From: Crocinitomicaceae bacterium
GTDB lineage: Bacteria; Bacteroidota; Bacteroidia; Flavobacteriales_D; Crocinitomicaceae
DNA: 47,510 bases
Direction of reading: 5' to 3'
NCBI GenBank assembly: GCA_022448165.1
Contig: JAKVAS010000002.1
Span: 1 to 47,510 of the forward strand
Numbering within the stretch: position 1 is the stretch's first letter; each line of letters begins with the position of its first letter. Of the stretch, positions 8,622-17,071 are shown piece by piece. The translations under genes and the position numbers were made by a program. Under the pieces are notes generated by a model. The model was not told where the DNA came from and did no database searches. It saw only the letters and a program-made list of their open reading frames with translations.

Positions 8622-9290
8622 TTATTTTTTTGCGTCTATTTTATCATATTCCTTCATCAACAAAGCCATATGTTCCTTCATTCTACGCACCATTCCTTCC
8701 GAGTCACCCGGAAGAACCATTCTCAGATGATTTTCTCTGTCAATTAGCAGTAGTAATTTTTGAAACCCATTTCCGCTATATTGCTCACCATCCTTTGCAA
8801 AGCTCTTATCATCCTTTTTAATATCATACAGCTCTCGAGAGTCACCCGAAGCAATTATCCATAAGTCTGGATCATAATCTTCAATTTGATCCTTAATCAT
8901 CTCATTTACCGCTGAAATATCTTCAAGAGCATTCCCTTCGCCATCAGTTACGAACGAAATCATTTTAATATTCCCTAAACGTTTCTGATTTTTGTTTAAT
9001 ACGCTGTATAGATGTTTTTTGATATGCCAAAGAGATACTTCGCAATCATCAGGGCAAGTCACCTGAAGAGTTGAGACTATGACTGCCTCACCTTCAAAAT
9101 CCTTCGCCGTATACTCTTTACCTTTAGCGTCTGTAAACTTGTATTCGATGACTTCTCCATAATCTTCAAGAACCTTGAACTTATGTTCACAACCACCAAC
9201 ACCGATTAGAATCAATAAAGAAGCCGGACCAAATAAAAGTATAAATGCTAATAACACTTTCATTCGTCCGGCTTTATTTTTTTTAGCCAT
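8622..9290 (-). CDS. Membrane-anchored SCO/thioredoxin-like paralogue lacking the distal copper histidine
   Basis: This 222-aa protein has an N-terminal membrane segment (about residues 12-34) and a thioredoxin-like domain that aligns by eye with the adjacent SCO protein. The Cys-x3-Cys is kept (VTCPDDCEV, Cys79 and Cys83). At the position of the SCO AHSG histidine the sequence reads QYSG (Tyr171), so the third copper ligand appears lost. It may act as a thiol reductant in CuA assembly rather than as a copper carrier; this is inference. A cysteine at 34 just after the hydrophobic segment could be a lipobox, though GVGGC is not ideal. It lies between coxIV and the SCO gene. Confidence 0.8.
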   Translation of the reverse strand: MAKKNKAGRMKVLLAFILLFGPASLLILIGVGGCEHKFKVLEDYGEVIEYKFTDAKGKEYTAKDFEGEAVIVSTLQVTCPDDCEVSLWHIKKHLYSVLNKNQKRLGNIKMISFVTDGEGNALEDISAVNEMIKDQIEDYDPDLWIIASGDSRELYDIKKDDKSFAKDGEQYSGNGFQKLLLLIDRENHLRMVLPGDSEGMVRRMKEHMALLMKEYDKIDAKK

Positions 9291-9302
9291 GCTAATCCTT
9301 TC

Positions 9303-9671
9303 TTAACTTATATATCCAGGCATTGCTTGCCCTGCTGCTGTACCTTCGTACAAAGCAATAAATATCAAATAGCAAATAAAAATAAAATAAGGGATCAGAA
9401 TTACATAACGCATGGTTTTTCTCTCATCTCCCAAGTGCATAAATGATAATACGATCATTGCTGCTTTCAAAATTGTAAGACCAATAAACAACCATTTTAC
9501 AATCCACCATGAGCTAGAACTCTGCTTTATTGACATCCCTACAATCACTTCAAACGCGGTAATTAACGTAAGGTACAATGTGATCTTCCAGATCTTTTTT
9601 CTTAACCCTTTCCCCGCTTCCTCACTGTGGTGAGCGTCTAAAGAATATTCTATAATATCATCTCTTAACAT
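9303..9671 (-). CDS. Cytochrome c oxidase subunit IV family protein
   Basis: This 122-aa protein has three membrane segments (about 28-47, 55-77, 86-110). The second is followed by a conserved-looking FMHLGDERKTMRYV stretch characteristic of the prokaryotic subunit IV (CtaF/CyoD-like) family. Subunit IV is a small accessory subunit of caa3-type oxidases. The position directly after two subunit III genes is the standard order in Bacteroidota. Confidence 0.88.
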   Translation of the reverse strand: MLRDDIIEYSLDAHHSEEAGKGLRKKIWKITLYLTLITAFEVIVGMSIKQSSSSWWIVKWLFIGLTILKAAMIVLSFMHLGDERKTMRYVILIPYFIFICYLIFIALYEGTAAGQAMPGYIS

Positions 9672-9692
9672 ATCCGATGTATTTATTCGTTG

Positions 9693-10721
9693 TTATACTA
9701 GGTAGAAGAAGGTAAATACGAATACCCAAACAAGATCGACAAAGTGCCAGTATAATCCTGTTTTCTCAACCATTTCATAATGTCCTCTTTTATGGTAAAC
9801 TCCACCAATAACTCCCATCAAAATAATAATGTTAATTATTACTCCTGAAAATACGTGGAACCCGTGAAATCCAGTAATAAAGAAAAAGAACTGTCCGTAT
9901 TGTTGCGGACCATATTCGTTTTGTTCAAGATTGGCTCCATAAACAACTCTGTTTGACACCCCAGAGTTAATTACTTCTTCATACATTTTTGAAGCTCCAT
10001 CTTTCTCCTCTATATGCTCATTCAACTTGTGTTCAGCACCAGCAACTTTTATTATCAACTCCATATGCTCATTTGCCTCTTTGTTGATTTGAGCTGTAGA
10101 GCCATCATGTAAAGTGATGATATTATTCAAAATATGACCTTCTGATGCTGCGTGTTGATATTCATGCAAAAGATCCTCAGTAATCTTTTCTCCGACTTTG
10201 TGGTGATCACCTGCAGTAATTACGGTAAAGCTACTAATTTCACCAAAATGTCCTTTTACGATTGCTTGAGAGCCATCGGCCAACTCAACCTTTCCGAATT
10301 CGGATCCATGGATGAAGTGTGCCCATTCCCACGCTTGTGAACCAACGAAGAAAAATCCACCAATAATTGTGGCAATCATCCATTTAATTACACCTTTCTT
10401 ATCCATTCTATGTCCAGCTTCAACGGCCAATACCATTGTTACCGAAGAAACAATAAGAATGAATGTCATTAGGGCTACATAGATCAAAGGAAATCCGTGT
10501 CCTAAAAAAGGAAGGGAATTAAATGTTTCCTCTCCAATTGGCCACGCATCCTGAAAAGCATGACGTGTAAATCCATATGCAATAAGTAATCCTCCAAACG
10601 TCAGAGCATCCGACACCAAGAAGAACCACATCATTAATTTCCCGTAACTCGTGCTGAATGGAGATATTTTCCCACCCCACAGTGTTTTAGAGTCAATTTG
10701 TTTAGAAGCATGTCCTGCCAT
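9693..10721 (-). CDS. Heme-copper oxidase subunit III with a large soluble insertion
   Basis: This 342-aa membrane protein is clearly subunit III: LMMWFFLVSDALTFGG near residues 29-44 and the C-terminal GFHGFHVFSG and YWHFVDLVWVFVF segments are diagnostic. Five hydrophobic segments are visible (about 26-50, 76-100, 110-128, 273-303, 321-342). Residues 140-272, between the third and fourth, form a hydrophilic His- and Glu-rich insertion of about 130 aa that ordinary subunit III lacks. Its side of the membrane cannot be fixed without a topology prediction. It lies 21 bases after the other subunit III gene. Confidence 0.93.
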   Translation of the reverse strand: MAGHASKQIDSKTLWGGKISPFSTSYGKLMMWFFLVSDALTFGGLLIAYGFTRHAFQDAWPIGEETFNSLPFLGHGFPLIYVALMTFILIVSSVTMVLAVEAGHRMDKKGVIKWMIATIIGGFFFVGSQAWEWAHFIHGSEFGKVELADGSQAIVKGHFGEISSFTVITAGDHHKVGEKITEDLLHEYQHAASEGHILNNIITLHDGSTAQINKEANEHMELIIKVAGAEHKLNEHIEEKDGASKMYEEVINSGVSNRVVYGANLEQNEYGPQQYGQFFFFITGFHGFHVFSGVIINIIILMGVIGGVYHKRGHYEMVEKTGLYWHFVDLVWVFVFTFFYLV

Positions 10722-10742
10722 ACTGAAAATTTTTATGCAAGT

Positions 10743-11843
10743 TTAATGAATAAAAAGTAAAAAAAGTAATAAATAGATCCATAATACCCCCAAAAAATGC
10801 CAGAAAATAGAAGTTGTACGGAGAAAGATATTGTTTTCACTACTAATAACACCTGTAAATGAACGTATTACAACAGCAATGACAAAAAACAATGAAATTA
10901 CAATGTGTAACAAATGCCAGAAGGTGAGAATATAAAGAAAAGATGATGATGTATCGGCCGATTCCATAGCCTTTAATTGCAGGTAAGGAGATAGTGGCAA
11001 GCCATTCATGTGTAGGTTACGGTTAATATACTCTAGTTCTTTCCCCTTATAATAAACATGAAAATCCTTTCCCATTTTCCCTTTTACAAAAAAATCTCCA
11101 CGACCATCACGGATATTAAGAGCCAAGAAGTACAAACGCTCCCGATCTAACAAATCTAATGATTCTCCCTCTTTTGTTTTCAATTGGCCGCCTTCCAACT
11201 TCATCTCTTTACTTCGAAAATACAATCTGTACTTTCCATACTCAGATACGTTGAATGGTTTCGTTAATTCGAATTTTAGGAACTGCCCCATAAACCCCTG
11301 TAAGGACTTCATTTCTTTCTTCGAAAGCTCTTTACCATTCATCAAGTAATCATTCCCATTTACCTCTATAAAACCTTCATCCGTTTTAACTTCAAAGTAA
11401 TCTCCATACTTTCCGTCGGTTACAACAATTCTATTGTTTGCCGCATGAATTCCATTATCTACAAGTTGTCCGTACCCCTTAAACTGAAAGTAAAGAAATG
11501 CCAATCCTAAAATCAATGTTCCAGCTGTAGCCAGTTTCAATCCAGATTTATTATCTCTTCTTGAGAAATAAACTGCAGTTTGAATCAATACACTACTTAA
11601 CAAAATAACTATTGTACTTACCCAAAACGCTGGAGGAAAAGGAACTTTCAGCCAAAAAGCATCTCCCATAGAAACTATGTATGCAGATGAGAACCCTGCA
11701 AACACCATGAAAACACTGAAAATCAACAGATAAACAATATTCTTCTTGGCTTTTTCTAATGCCTTTTTGTTGTTATCGTCAATGACCTTTGCATCATCGC
11801 CGACTTCTTTGTTAAAGTCTTCTAAGACTTTTGATTCTTTCAT
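10743..11843 (-). CDS. Heme-copper oxidase subunit III-like protein with a large soluble insertion
   Basis: This 366-aa protein belongs to the subunit III family by its end, where FWHLLHIVISLFF and IFWHFLGVLWIYLLLF match the last two helices. Hydrophobic segments lie at about 35-57, 72-93, 103-121, 301-326 and 344-364. Between the third and fourth is a charged soluble region of roughly 170 aa (126-298), rich in Lys, Gly and Tyr, that I could not assign to a domain. The paired subunit III genes (one degenerate) downstream of ctaB are normal in this phylum; the size of the insertion is the unusual part. Confidence 0.87.
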   Translation of the reverse strand: MKESKVLEDFNKEVGDDAKVIDDNNKKALEKAKKNIVYLLIFSVFMVFAGFSSAYIVSMGDAFWLKVPFPPAFWVSTIVILLSSVLIQTAVYFSRRDNKSGLKLATAGTLILGLAFLYFQFKGYGQLVDNGIHAANNRIVVTDGKYGDYFEVKTDEGFIEVNGNDYLMNGKELSKKEMKSLQGFMGQFLKFELTKPFNVSEYGKYRLYFRSKEMKLEGGQLKTKEGESLDLLDRERLYFLALNIRDGRGDFFVKGKMGKDFHVYYKGKELEYINRNLHMNGLPLSPYLQLKAMESADTSSSFLYILTFWHLLHIVISLFFVIAVVIRSFTGVISSENNIFLRTTSIFWHFLGVLWIYLLLFLLFIH

Positions 11844-11853
11844 AATTTATCAT

Positions 11854-12750
11854 TTAACCGGGAATTACCCCTTCAATTTTATCAAAAACGTATACGAATT
11901 GAATGATTGGTAAGTAAAAGAATGAAGCAAACATTAATTTTCTCGCGTCTTTATCGTCACAGGTTAAAAATAAGCGATACGAATAGAAAAAGAATATTGC
12001 TCCAAGAATTGTTGCCAAGATCATTGAATATACTCCAGTCCACCCCAAAATCCATGGAGCTAAACTGCACGGGATAAGTGCCAATGAATATAGGGTAATT
12101 TGAAATGCAGAATTCTTAGATTTCCCTTTCGATGAAGGAAGTAAAGAAAAACCTCCCGCCTTATAGTCTTCATAAGAAACCCAAGCAATTGCCCAAAAAT
12201 GCGGGAATTGCCAAGTGAATTGCACGAAAAATAGCACTCCTGAAACAAAATCGAATTTCCCTGTATGCGCTATTGCTCCTAGCATTGGTGGAATTGCTCC
12301 CGGAAATGCTCCAACAAAAACCGCCCATGCAGATTTACGCTTTAATGGTGTATACATAAACACATAAGAAACAAACGCAGCCAGCCCAAGTACAGCAGAC
12401 TCCCAATTCAACGTATAAAGCATTGCAGTTCCCGTAATCAAGCAAACAGCCACAACAAGATAAGCTTCCTTTACTGACATTTGACGTTGTGGGAGTGGAC
12501 GTTTGGCGGTACGGTTCATTAACTTATCAAGCTCTCTTTCCCAAATTTGATTGGATCCATTAGACGCAGCAGTGACTAACATTCCACCTACTAGAAGAAA
12601 AAATATCTCAAGTCCATCGCTACCTCCAACAAAGAGATATCCAGACAATGCCGAGACTACGACCAATGCGGAGAGTCTAAATTTCGTGAAAACCATATAG
12701 GTTTTTAGCTTATTGGGAGCACTACTTTTATCTTTCACTGATTCCATCAC
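11854..12750 (-). CDS. ctaB: Protoheme IX farnesyltransferase (heme O synthase)
   Basis: This UbiA-family integral membrane prenyltransferase adds a farnesyl group to heme B, making heme O, the precursor of the heme A used by aa3-type oxidases. It is 298 aa with multiple hydrophobic helices. The first Asp-rich-type motif, NQIWERELDKLMNRTAKRPLP, lies at residues 67-87. The second loop includes PHFWAIAWVSYEDYKAGG. The ATG at 12750 is followed directly by a second ATG codon, either of which could start. It heads the operon; subunits I and II, usually just upstream, are absent from this window. Confidence 0.95.
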   Translation of the reverse strand: MMESVKDKSSAPNKLKTYMVFTKFRLSALVVVSALSGYLFVGGSDGLEIFFLLVGGMLVTAASNGSNQIWERELDKLMNRTAKRPLPQRQMSVKEAYLVVAVCLITGTAMLYTLNWESAVLGLAAFVSYVFMYTPLKRKSAWAVFVGAFPGAIPPMLGAIAHTGKFDFVSGVLFFVQFTWQFPHFWAIAWVSYEDYKAGGFSLLPSSKGKSKNSAFQITLYSLALIPCSLAPWILGWTGVYSMILATILGAIFFFYSYRLFLTCDDKDARKLMFASFFYLPIIQFVYVFDKIEGVIPG

Positions 12751-12763
12751 GAAAATTTGCGCT

Positions 12764-12771
12764 CAAAAATA
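12764..12771 (-). promoter_or_regulatory. Candidate -7 promoter element for the ctaB oxidase operon
   Basis: The minus strand reads TATTTTTG (TAnnTTTG) 13 bases before the ctaB ATG. No good -33 TTG was seen. The rest of the 246-base gap 12751-12996 contains only the queA terminator. Confidence 0.45.
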
Positions 12772-12940
12772 CTCATTATTTGTGGGGGGATAACCGTTTC
12801 TTTTCATGATTTTTTTATTCCTCCCGACATTATAGTGCATTCGTCGACTATTTTACCTATCTTGTCTTGAATATTGACTGATACGTCTATATCAATTAAC
12901 GAAAAAGACATTATACGGTCAACCCAAAAACCTCTACGAA

Positions 12941-12980
12941 CAAAAAAAGGATGTTGTTTTAAAACAACATCCTTTTTATT
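12941..12980 (-). terminator. queA: Rho-independent terminator after queA
   Basis: A perfect inverted repeat of 17 bases per arm (12944-12960 and 12961-12977), with a core of GGATGTTGTTTT, is followed on the minus strand by seven T. It lies 19 bases past the queA stop and insulates queA from the ctaB promoter. Confidence 0.92.
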
Positions 12981-12996
12981 TTCTTTACATCTTAAT

Positions 12997-14046
12997 TTAG
13001 ATGATCATCATAGCATCACCATAAGAATAGAAATTATATTTTTCTTTGATTGCTTCTTCGTAAGCACTCATGATCAAATCATGTCCACCAAAAGCAGAAA
13101 TCATCATCAATAACGTTGAAAGTGGTGTATGAAAGTTTGTAATCAATACATCAGCAATACTAAAATCGTATGGAGGGAAAATAAATTTATTTGTCCATCC
13201 TTCATAAGGCTTTAACATTCCAACTGTAGAGACAGAAGTTTCGATCGCACGCATTGAGGTTGTACCAACTGCGATAACTTTTTTCTTAGATTTCTTCGCA
13301 TTGTTTACTCGATCTGCACAATCCTGACTAATAATCATTTGTTCAGAATCCATTTTATGCTTTGTTAAATCTTCCACTTCCACTGGACGGAATGTTCCTA
13401 ATCCAATGTGTAGAGTAACCTCCGCAAAATCAACACCTTTTAATTCTAAACGCTTCATCAACTGACGAGAAAAGTGCAAACCTGCCGTAGGTGCAGCCAC
13501 TGCTCCTTCTTCCTTCGCGTATATTGTTTGATAACGATCTTCATCCGTATCTTCCACTGAACGCTTGATATATTTAGGAAGTGGTGTTTCTCCTAATTCA
13601 GTGATTTTCTTCTTAAAATCTTCGTATGGTCCATCAAACAAAAAACGCAATGTTCTTCCTCTAGAAGTTGTATTATCAATTACCTCAGCAACTAACGACT
13701 CATCATCTCCGAAGTATAATTTATTTCCGATACGTATTTTACGCGCAGGATCAACTAAAACATCCCACAGTAAACTTTCACGATTTAATTCTCTTAACAA
13801 GAACACTTCAATTTTCGCTCCAGTCTTCTCTTTATTTCCATACATTCTAGCAGGAAACACTTTGGTATTATTCATGATCATTACATCTCCTTCATCAATG
13901 TAATTGATCACATCTTTAAATAGTTTGTGTTCAATCTTTCCGGTGTCGCGGTGAACGACCATTAAACGCGCTTCATCACGATTATCACTTGGATATTCCG
14001 CAACTAATTCTTCTGGTAATTCGAAGTTAAATTGCGACAGTTTCAT
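12997..14046 (-). CDS. queA: tRNA preQ1(34) S-adenosylmethionine ribosyltransferase-isomerase
   Basis: QueA transfers and isomerises the ribosyl group of SAM onto preQ1 in tRNA, giving epoxyqueuosine. The preferred start is the ATG at 14046 (349 aa), giving [19 protein letters not shown], the standard QueA N-terminus. Six residues more would come from the ATG at 14064. Diagnostic segments include [46 protein letters not shown] and [14 protein letters not shown]. It follows truB after a gap of 165 bases that contains a candidate promoter element, so it may have its own transcript in addition to read-through from the ftsX operon. Confidence 0.96.
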   Translation of the reverse strand: MKLSQFNFELPEELVAEYPSDNRDEARLMVVHRDTGKIEHKLFKDVINYIDEGDVMIMNNTKVFPARMYGNKEKTGAKIEVFLLRELNRESLLWDVLVDPARKIRIGNKLYFGDDESLVAEVIDNTTSRGRTLRFLFDGPYEDFKKKITELGETPLPKYIKRSVEDTDEDRYQTIYAKEEGAVAAPTAGLHFSRQLMKRLELKGVDFAEVTLHIGLGTFRPVEVEDLTKHKMDSEQMIISQDCADRVNNAKKSKKKVIAVGTTSMRAIETSVSTVGMLKPYEGWTNKFIFPPYDFSIADVLITNFHTPLSTLLMMISAFGGHDLIMSAYEEAIKEKYNFYSYGDAMMII

Positions 14047-14105
14047 TTTGTTCATTACACCCATACTGTATTCTTTGTATTATATCCTAATTTAAACAAG
14101 GGTGG

Positions 14106-14113
14106 CAAAGATA
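14106..14113 (-). promoter_or_regulatory. Candidate -7 promoter element for queA
   Basis: The minus strand reads TATCTTTG (TAnnTTTG) in the truB-queA gap, 59 bases before the queA ATG. It would give a longer leader than the other promoters in this window. Confidence 0.4.
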
Positions 14114-14211
14114 AAAAAGATTATAATAATACAGTTACGAGTTCTTAGCGATGACTTAGTATTTTACAAAAAACTTACTCGAACGATACCATTAAATCAC
14201 TCTATAACAAA

Positions 14212-14913
14212 TTACTCCCCAAGCTCTGCCTCCTCAATAAACGTGATCCATTCTTCAACACTTTTACTATTCTCAATAGAAAAGTCACCCGAAACAGTTC
14301 TTCTTAGTTCGATCAAAGTACCCCCAGAATTTAAACGTTTCCCAAAATCATGCGCAAGAGATCTTATATACGTTCCTTTACTACAGGTAACTTCAAATTT
14401 CACCTTTGGGAAATTACTTGTGTCTATAGATAAATTAGAGATGTTAATCGTATTAGCTTTTAACACTACTTCAACTCCAGCTCTAGCGAGATCATAGGCC
14501 CGCTTGCCATCGACCTGCTTAGCTGAGAAAATTGGTGGCACTTGTTCTTGGTCTCCTAAAAAGGATTTTCGAACCTCCTCCATCATGTCGTTCGTAATAT
14601 GCTCAACAGAATATTCCTTATCAAATTCAGATTCAAGATCATATGAAGGCGTCGTTTTTCCGAGCAAAATTGTTCCTGTGTAGGTTTTCTCACCAGGCAT
14701 TATATCATTAATCCGCTTCGTATGTTTTCCAACGCACAAAATTAAAAGACCCGTTGCCAGAGGATCCAAAGTTCCTGCATGTCCAACTTTTATTTTTTTA
14801 ACACCCAATTTTCGTTTAAGATTCCAACGAATCTTGTTTACTACATCGAATGACGTCCATTCCAATGGCTTATCAACCAAAATTGTACTTCCTTGTGCGA
14901 ATTCTCTTAACAT
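14212..14913 (-). CDS. truB: tRNA pseudouridine(55) synthase
   Basis: TruB makes pseudouridine 55 in the T-loop of tRNAs. This 233-aa protein has VDKPLEWTSFDVVN near the N-terminus and the catalytic aspartate in GHAGTLDPLATGLL (Asp50). KTYTGTILLGKTTPSYD and CSKGTYIRSLAHDFG also match the family. The C-terminal PUA extension of longer TruB proteins is absent or minimal, as is common in this phylum. It lies 10 bases after uppP in a tight operon. Confidence 0.96.
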   Translation of the reverse strand: MLREFAQGSTILVDKPLEWTSFDVVNKIRWNLKRKLGVKKIKVGHAGTLDPLATGLLILCVGKHTKRINDIMPGEKTYTGTILLGKTTPSYDLESEFDKEYSVEHITNDMMEEVRKSFLGDQEQVPPIFSAKQVDGKRAYDLARAGVEVVLKANTINISNLSIDTSNFPKVKFEVTCSKGTYIRSLAHDFGKRLNSGGTLIELRRTVSGDFSIENSKSVEEWITFIEEAELGE

Positions 14914-14923
14914 ACAAACCTTA

Positions 14924-15718
14924 TTAGACTATAGCCACATATCCAATTACCGCCAATCCAACTGCAAAACAATAGTAAGAGAAGTAAGACAGTTTACTTC
15001 GTTTAACCAATGAAATCATCCAAGTACATGCAACAACTCCGGTAATAAACGCAGCCAAAAAACCAACACCAATCACCCCATACCCTACACCATTAGTTGT
15101 AAAATCATCACTAAATAAATCTTTTGCCATCTTTCCAAGAATTAATGGAACAACCATTAAAAAAGAAAACCGAGCCGCTTTTTCTCTATCAACACCAAGT
15201 AACACAGAAGTTCCAATCGTTGCTCCCGATCTAGAAATACCTGGTAGAATAGCTATTGCCTGTGCAATACCAATAACAATTGCATTGGAAACACTAACAT
15301 TTTTATCCGTTTTCCTAGCCCTATCAGCCAAAAACAAAAGCAATCCCGTAAGAATAAGCATTGTCCCAACAAACAAAATATTCCCGTTGAAGAAAGCCTC
15401 AATAAAATCATCAAACATAACTCCAATGATCGCTGCAGGAATCATAGACAAGACAATTTTCACAGAGAATAAAAATTCCTCGTTCGCTTTAAAGGCAAAC
15501 AGTCCTTTAATAATTTGAGCCACCTCTTTTCTAAAAACGACAATTGTACTTAATGCAGTCGCAAAATGCAGGACAACAGTCATCATCATGCTTGATTCAC
15601 CAGAAAGCTCCTGACCTTGAATCTCTTTTACAAGTTCCAAATGGCCGCTACTACTTACGGGTAAAAACTCCGTTAGTCCCTGAACGATTCCAAGGATAAT
15701 TGCTTCAAGAAAATTCAT
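14924..15718 (-). CDS. uppP: Undecaprenyl-diphosphatase
   Basis: UppP (BacA) dephosphorylates undecaprenyl pyrophosphate so that the lipid carrier of cell-wall synthesis can be reused. This 264-aa polytopic membrane protein shows both family signatures: GLTEFLPVSSSGHLEL at about residues 14-29 and LPGISRSGATIG around 160, with the conserved Glu17, Ser and Arg residues. Its position between ftsX/DUF3098 and truB is the usual Bacteroidota arrangement and links it to envelope growth. Confidence 0.96.
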   Translation of the reverse strand: MNFLEAIILGIVQGLTEFLPVSSSGHLELVKEIQGQELSGESSMMMTVVLHFATALSTIVVFRKEVAQIIKGLFAFKANEEFLFSVKIVLSMIPAAIIGVMFDDFIEAFFNGNILFVGTMLILTGLLLFLADRARKTDKNVSVSNAIVIGIAQAIAILPGISRSGATIGTSVLLGVDREKAARFSFLMVVPLILGKMAKDLFSDDFTTNGVGYGVIGVGFLAAFITGVVACTWMISLVKRSKLSYFSYYCFAVGLAVIGYVAIV

Positions 15719-15729
15719 TATTAATGTAT

Positions 15730-16071
15730 TTAAGCGTTATCGCCTTCTTGTTGTTTCGGTTTTTTCATAATTGCGTAGATAATAATTATGAAACCAATCA
15801 CAATAAGTAATGGAGCCAAGGTAATCCTAACATGGCTAAACAAAGCCCCTGCATCAAACTTATCTGGAGAATCCGCTGCTCCGCCAATCATTAGAATATA
15901 TCCAAGAATATTAATGGCCAGTCCAATCAATAAAACTCGATAATTAGACTTAGAAAATGACAATGGCGCTGTCTTTGAATATTCCTTCAAATCGACACTT
16001 TTGTTATTAGCTACTCCTCCTGATAATTGTTGATCAAGTGTATCTGTTAAATTGGACGTTTTATTACTCAT
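15730..16071 (-). CDS. DUF3098 small membrane protein
   Basis: This 113-aa protein has a hydrophilic N-terminus, two membrane helices (about 44-63 and 86-106) and a short polar tail. The order SKSNYRVLLIGLAINILGY then PDKFDAGALFSHVRITLAPLL is characteristic of DUF3098, a family found mostly between ftsX and uppP in this phylum. Function is unknown; the context suggests a role in cell division or envelope synthesis. Confidence 0.88.
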   Translation of the reverse strand: MSNKTSNLTDTLDQQLSGGVANNKSVDLKEYSKTAPLSFSKSNYRVLLIGLAINILGYILMIGGAADSPDKFDAGALFSHVRITLAPLLIVIGFIIIIYAIMKKPKQQEGDNA

Positions 16072-16080
16072 GCTCCAAAT

Positions 16081-16971
16081 TTAATATAAATCGTCCAATT
16101 TCATTCTCAAATATTTGTTAAGAGCAAACCAAGTAGAGATAAAACTTATCACAATGCCTATTAAGAGTAGCGATGCGAAGAGAATTACAAACGGAATAAA
16201 TGAAAATTTCAATTCAACCGAATCAATAACATTATTTACTCCAAAGAACAATCCAATAAGCAAAGCCATGCCAATTGTTCCACTCACAACCCCCATTCCA
16301 ATTGACTGTGCAAGAAATGGTCTTCGAATATATCTTCTTGTTGCCCCAACCAGTTGCATCGTTTTAATGGAAAATCGTTTTGAATAAAGCGCCAACCGAA
16401 TTGTATTATTAATCATTGCAAAAGCCACAACAATCAAAAGTAAAGCAATCACCCCAATAACGTACACAAGTTGCTTAAACCCTAAATTGACTGCTTTCAC
16501 CGTTGCCTCTTCGTAATTGATATCTTCTAAACGATCACCATAACCTTCAAGCAATAGCGCCTCAATTTCCTTCAATCCTTCAATCGTCGCATATTTTTCC
16601 TTTGGCTTAAAACTAACCGTTGGAGGCATGGGATTCTCCCCATCAAATATTTCTGCAATGTTTTCGGAAGTTTGGTCACCTTCCTGAAAATAATCAAGCG
16701 CTCTATCAGATGAAACAAAGTAAACCTCCTTAAATTGAGGCCATGTTTTCAATTCTTGCTCCACTTGTTTAACATCCGCTTCATTAAGTTCCGGAAGAAA
16801 GAAAAGATCACATTCCAAGCTTTCTTTGGCTTGACGTTGAACATTATTTAGTCCAAATACTCCTACCAGTACAATCCCAATCAGAAATAGCACCAAAGAG
16901 ATACCAATGATTGTGGATATATAACTGGTTTTTACCCCTTTCCTATTATACTTATCGGCGCCGTCTCCCAT
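16081..16971 (-). CDS. ftsX: Cell division permease-like protein FtsX
   Basis: FtsX is the membrane partner of the ATPase FtsE and transmits signals to septal murein hydrolases. This 296-aa protein shows the expected layout: an N-terminal helix (about 17-40), a periplasmic domain of about 120 residues, then three helices in the last 130 residues. The MINNTIRLALYSKRFSIKTMQLVGATRRYIRRPF stretch, cited here only by its core RFSIKTMQLVGATRR, is diagnostic. ftsE is not adjacent, which is normal in Bacteroidota. It heads the operon; a promoter element lies only 5 bases upstream of the ATG. Confidence 0.95.
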   Translation of the reverse strand: MGDGADKYNRKGVKTSYISTIIGISLVLFLIGIVLVGVFGLNNVQRQAKESLECDLFFLPELNEADVKQVEQELKTWPQFKEVYFVSSDRALDYFQEGDQTSENIAEIFDGENPMPPTVSFKPKEKYATIEGLKEIEALLLEGYGDRLEDINYEEATVKAVNLGFKQLVYVIGVIALLLIVVAFAMINNTIRLALYSKRFSIKTMQLVGATRRYIRRPFLAQSIGMGVVSGTIGMALLIGLFFGVNNVIDSVELKFSFIPFVILFASLLLIGIVISFISTWFALNKYLRMKLDDLY

Positions 16972-16976
16972 AAAAT

Positions 16977-16984
16977 CAAAAATA
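16977..16984 (-). promoter_or_regulatory. Candidate -7 promoter element for the ftsX operon
   Basis: The minus strand reads TATTTTTG (TAnnTTTG), ending 5 bases before the ftsX ATG. Transcription would begin at or very near the start codon. Confidence 0.45.
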
Positions 16985-17071
16985 CGGATAATGCCTTAGC
17001 ATGATATCTTTAAATGCATTGAGTTATTCAGGATAGATTGTTAATCGGGTATAATAGACATTTATTCTGGG

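Noticed and set aside
12874-13113. Plus-strand 79-aa frame in the ctaB-queA gap.
   Set aside because: It reads through the queA terminator hairpin and into queA antisense, with no protein-like features.
14102-14497. Plus-strand 131-aa frame beginning at GTG.
   Set aside because: It lies mostly antisense to truB, whose reading frame is strongly supported, and its composition is that of a shadow frame.
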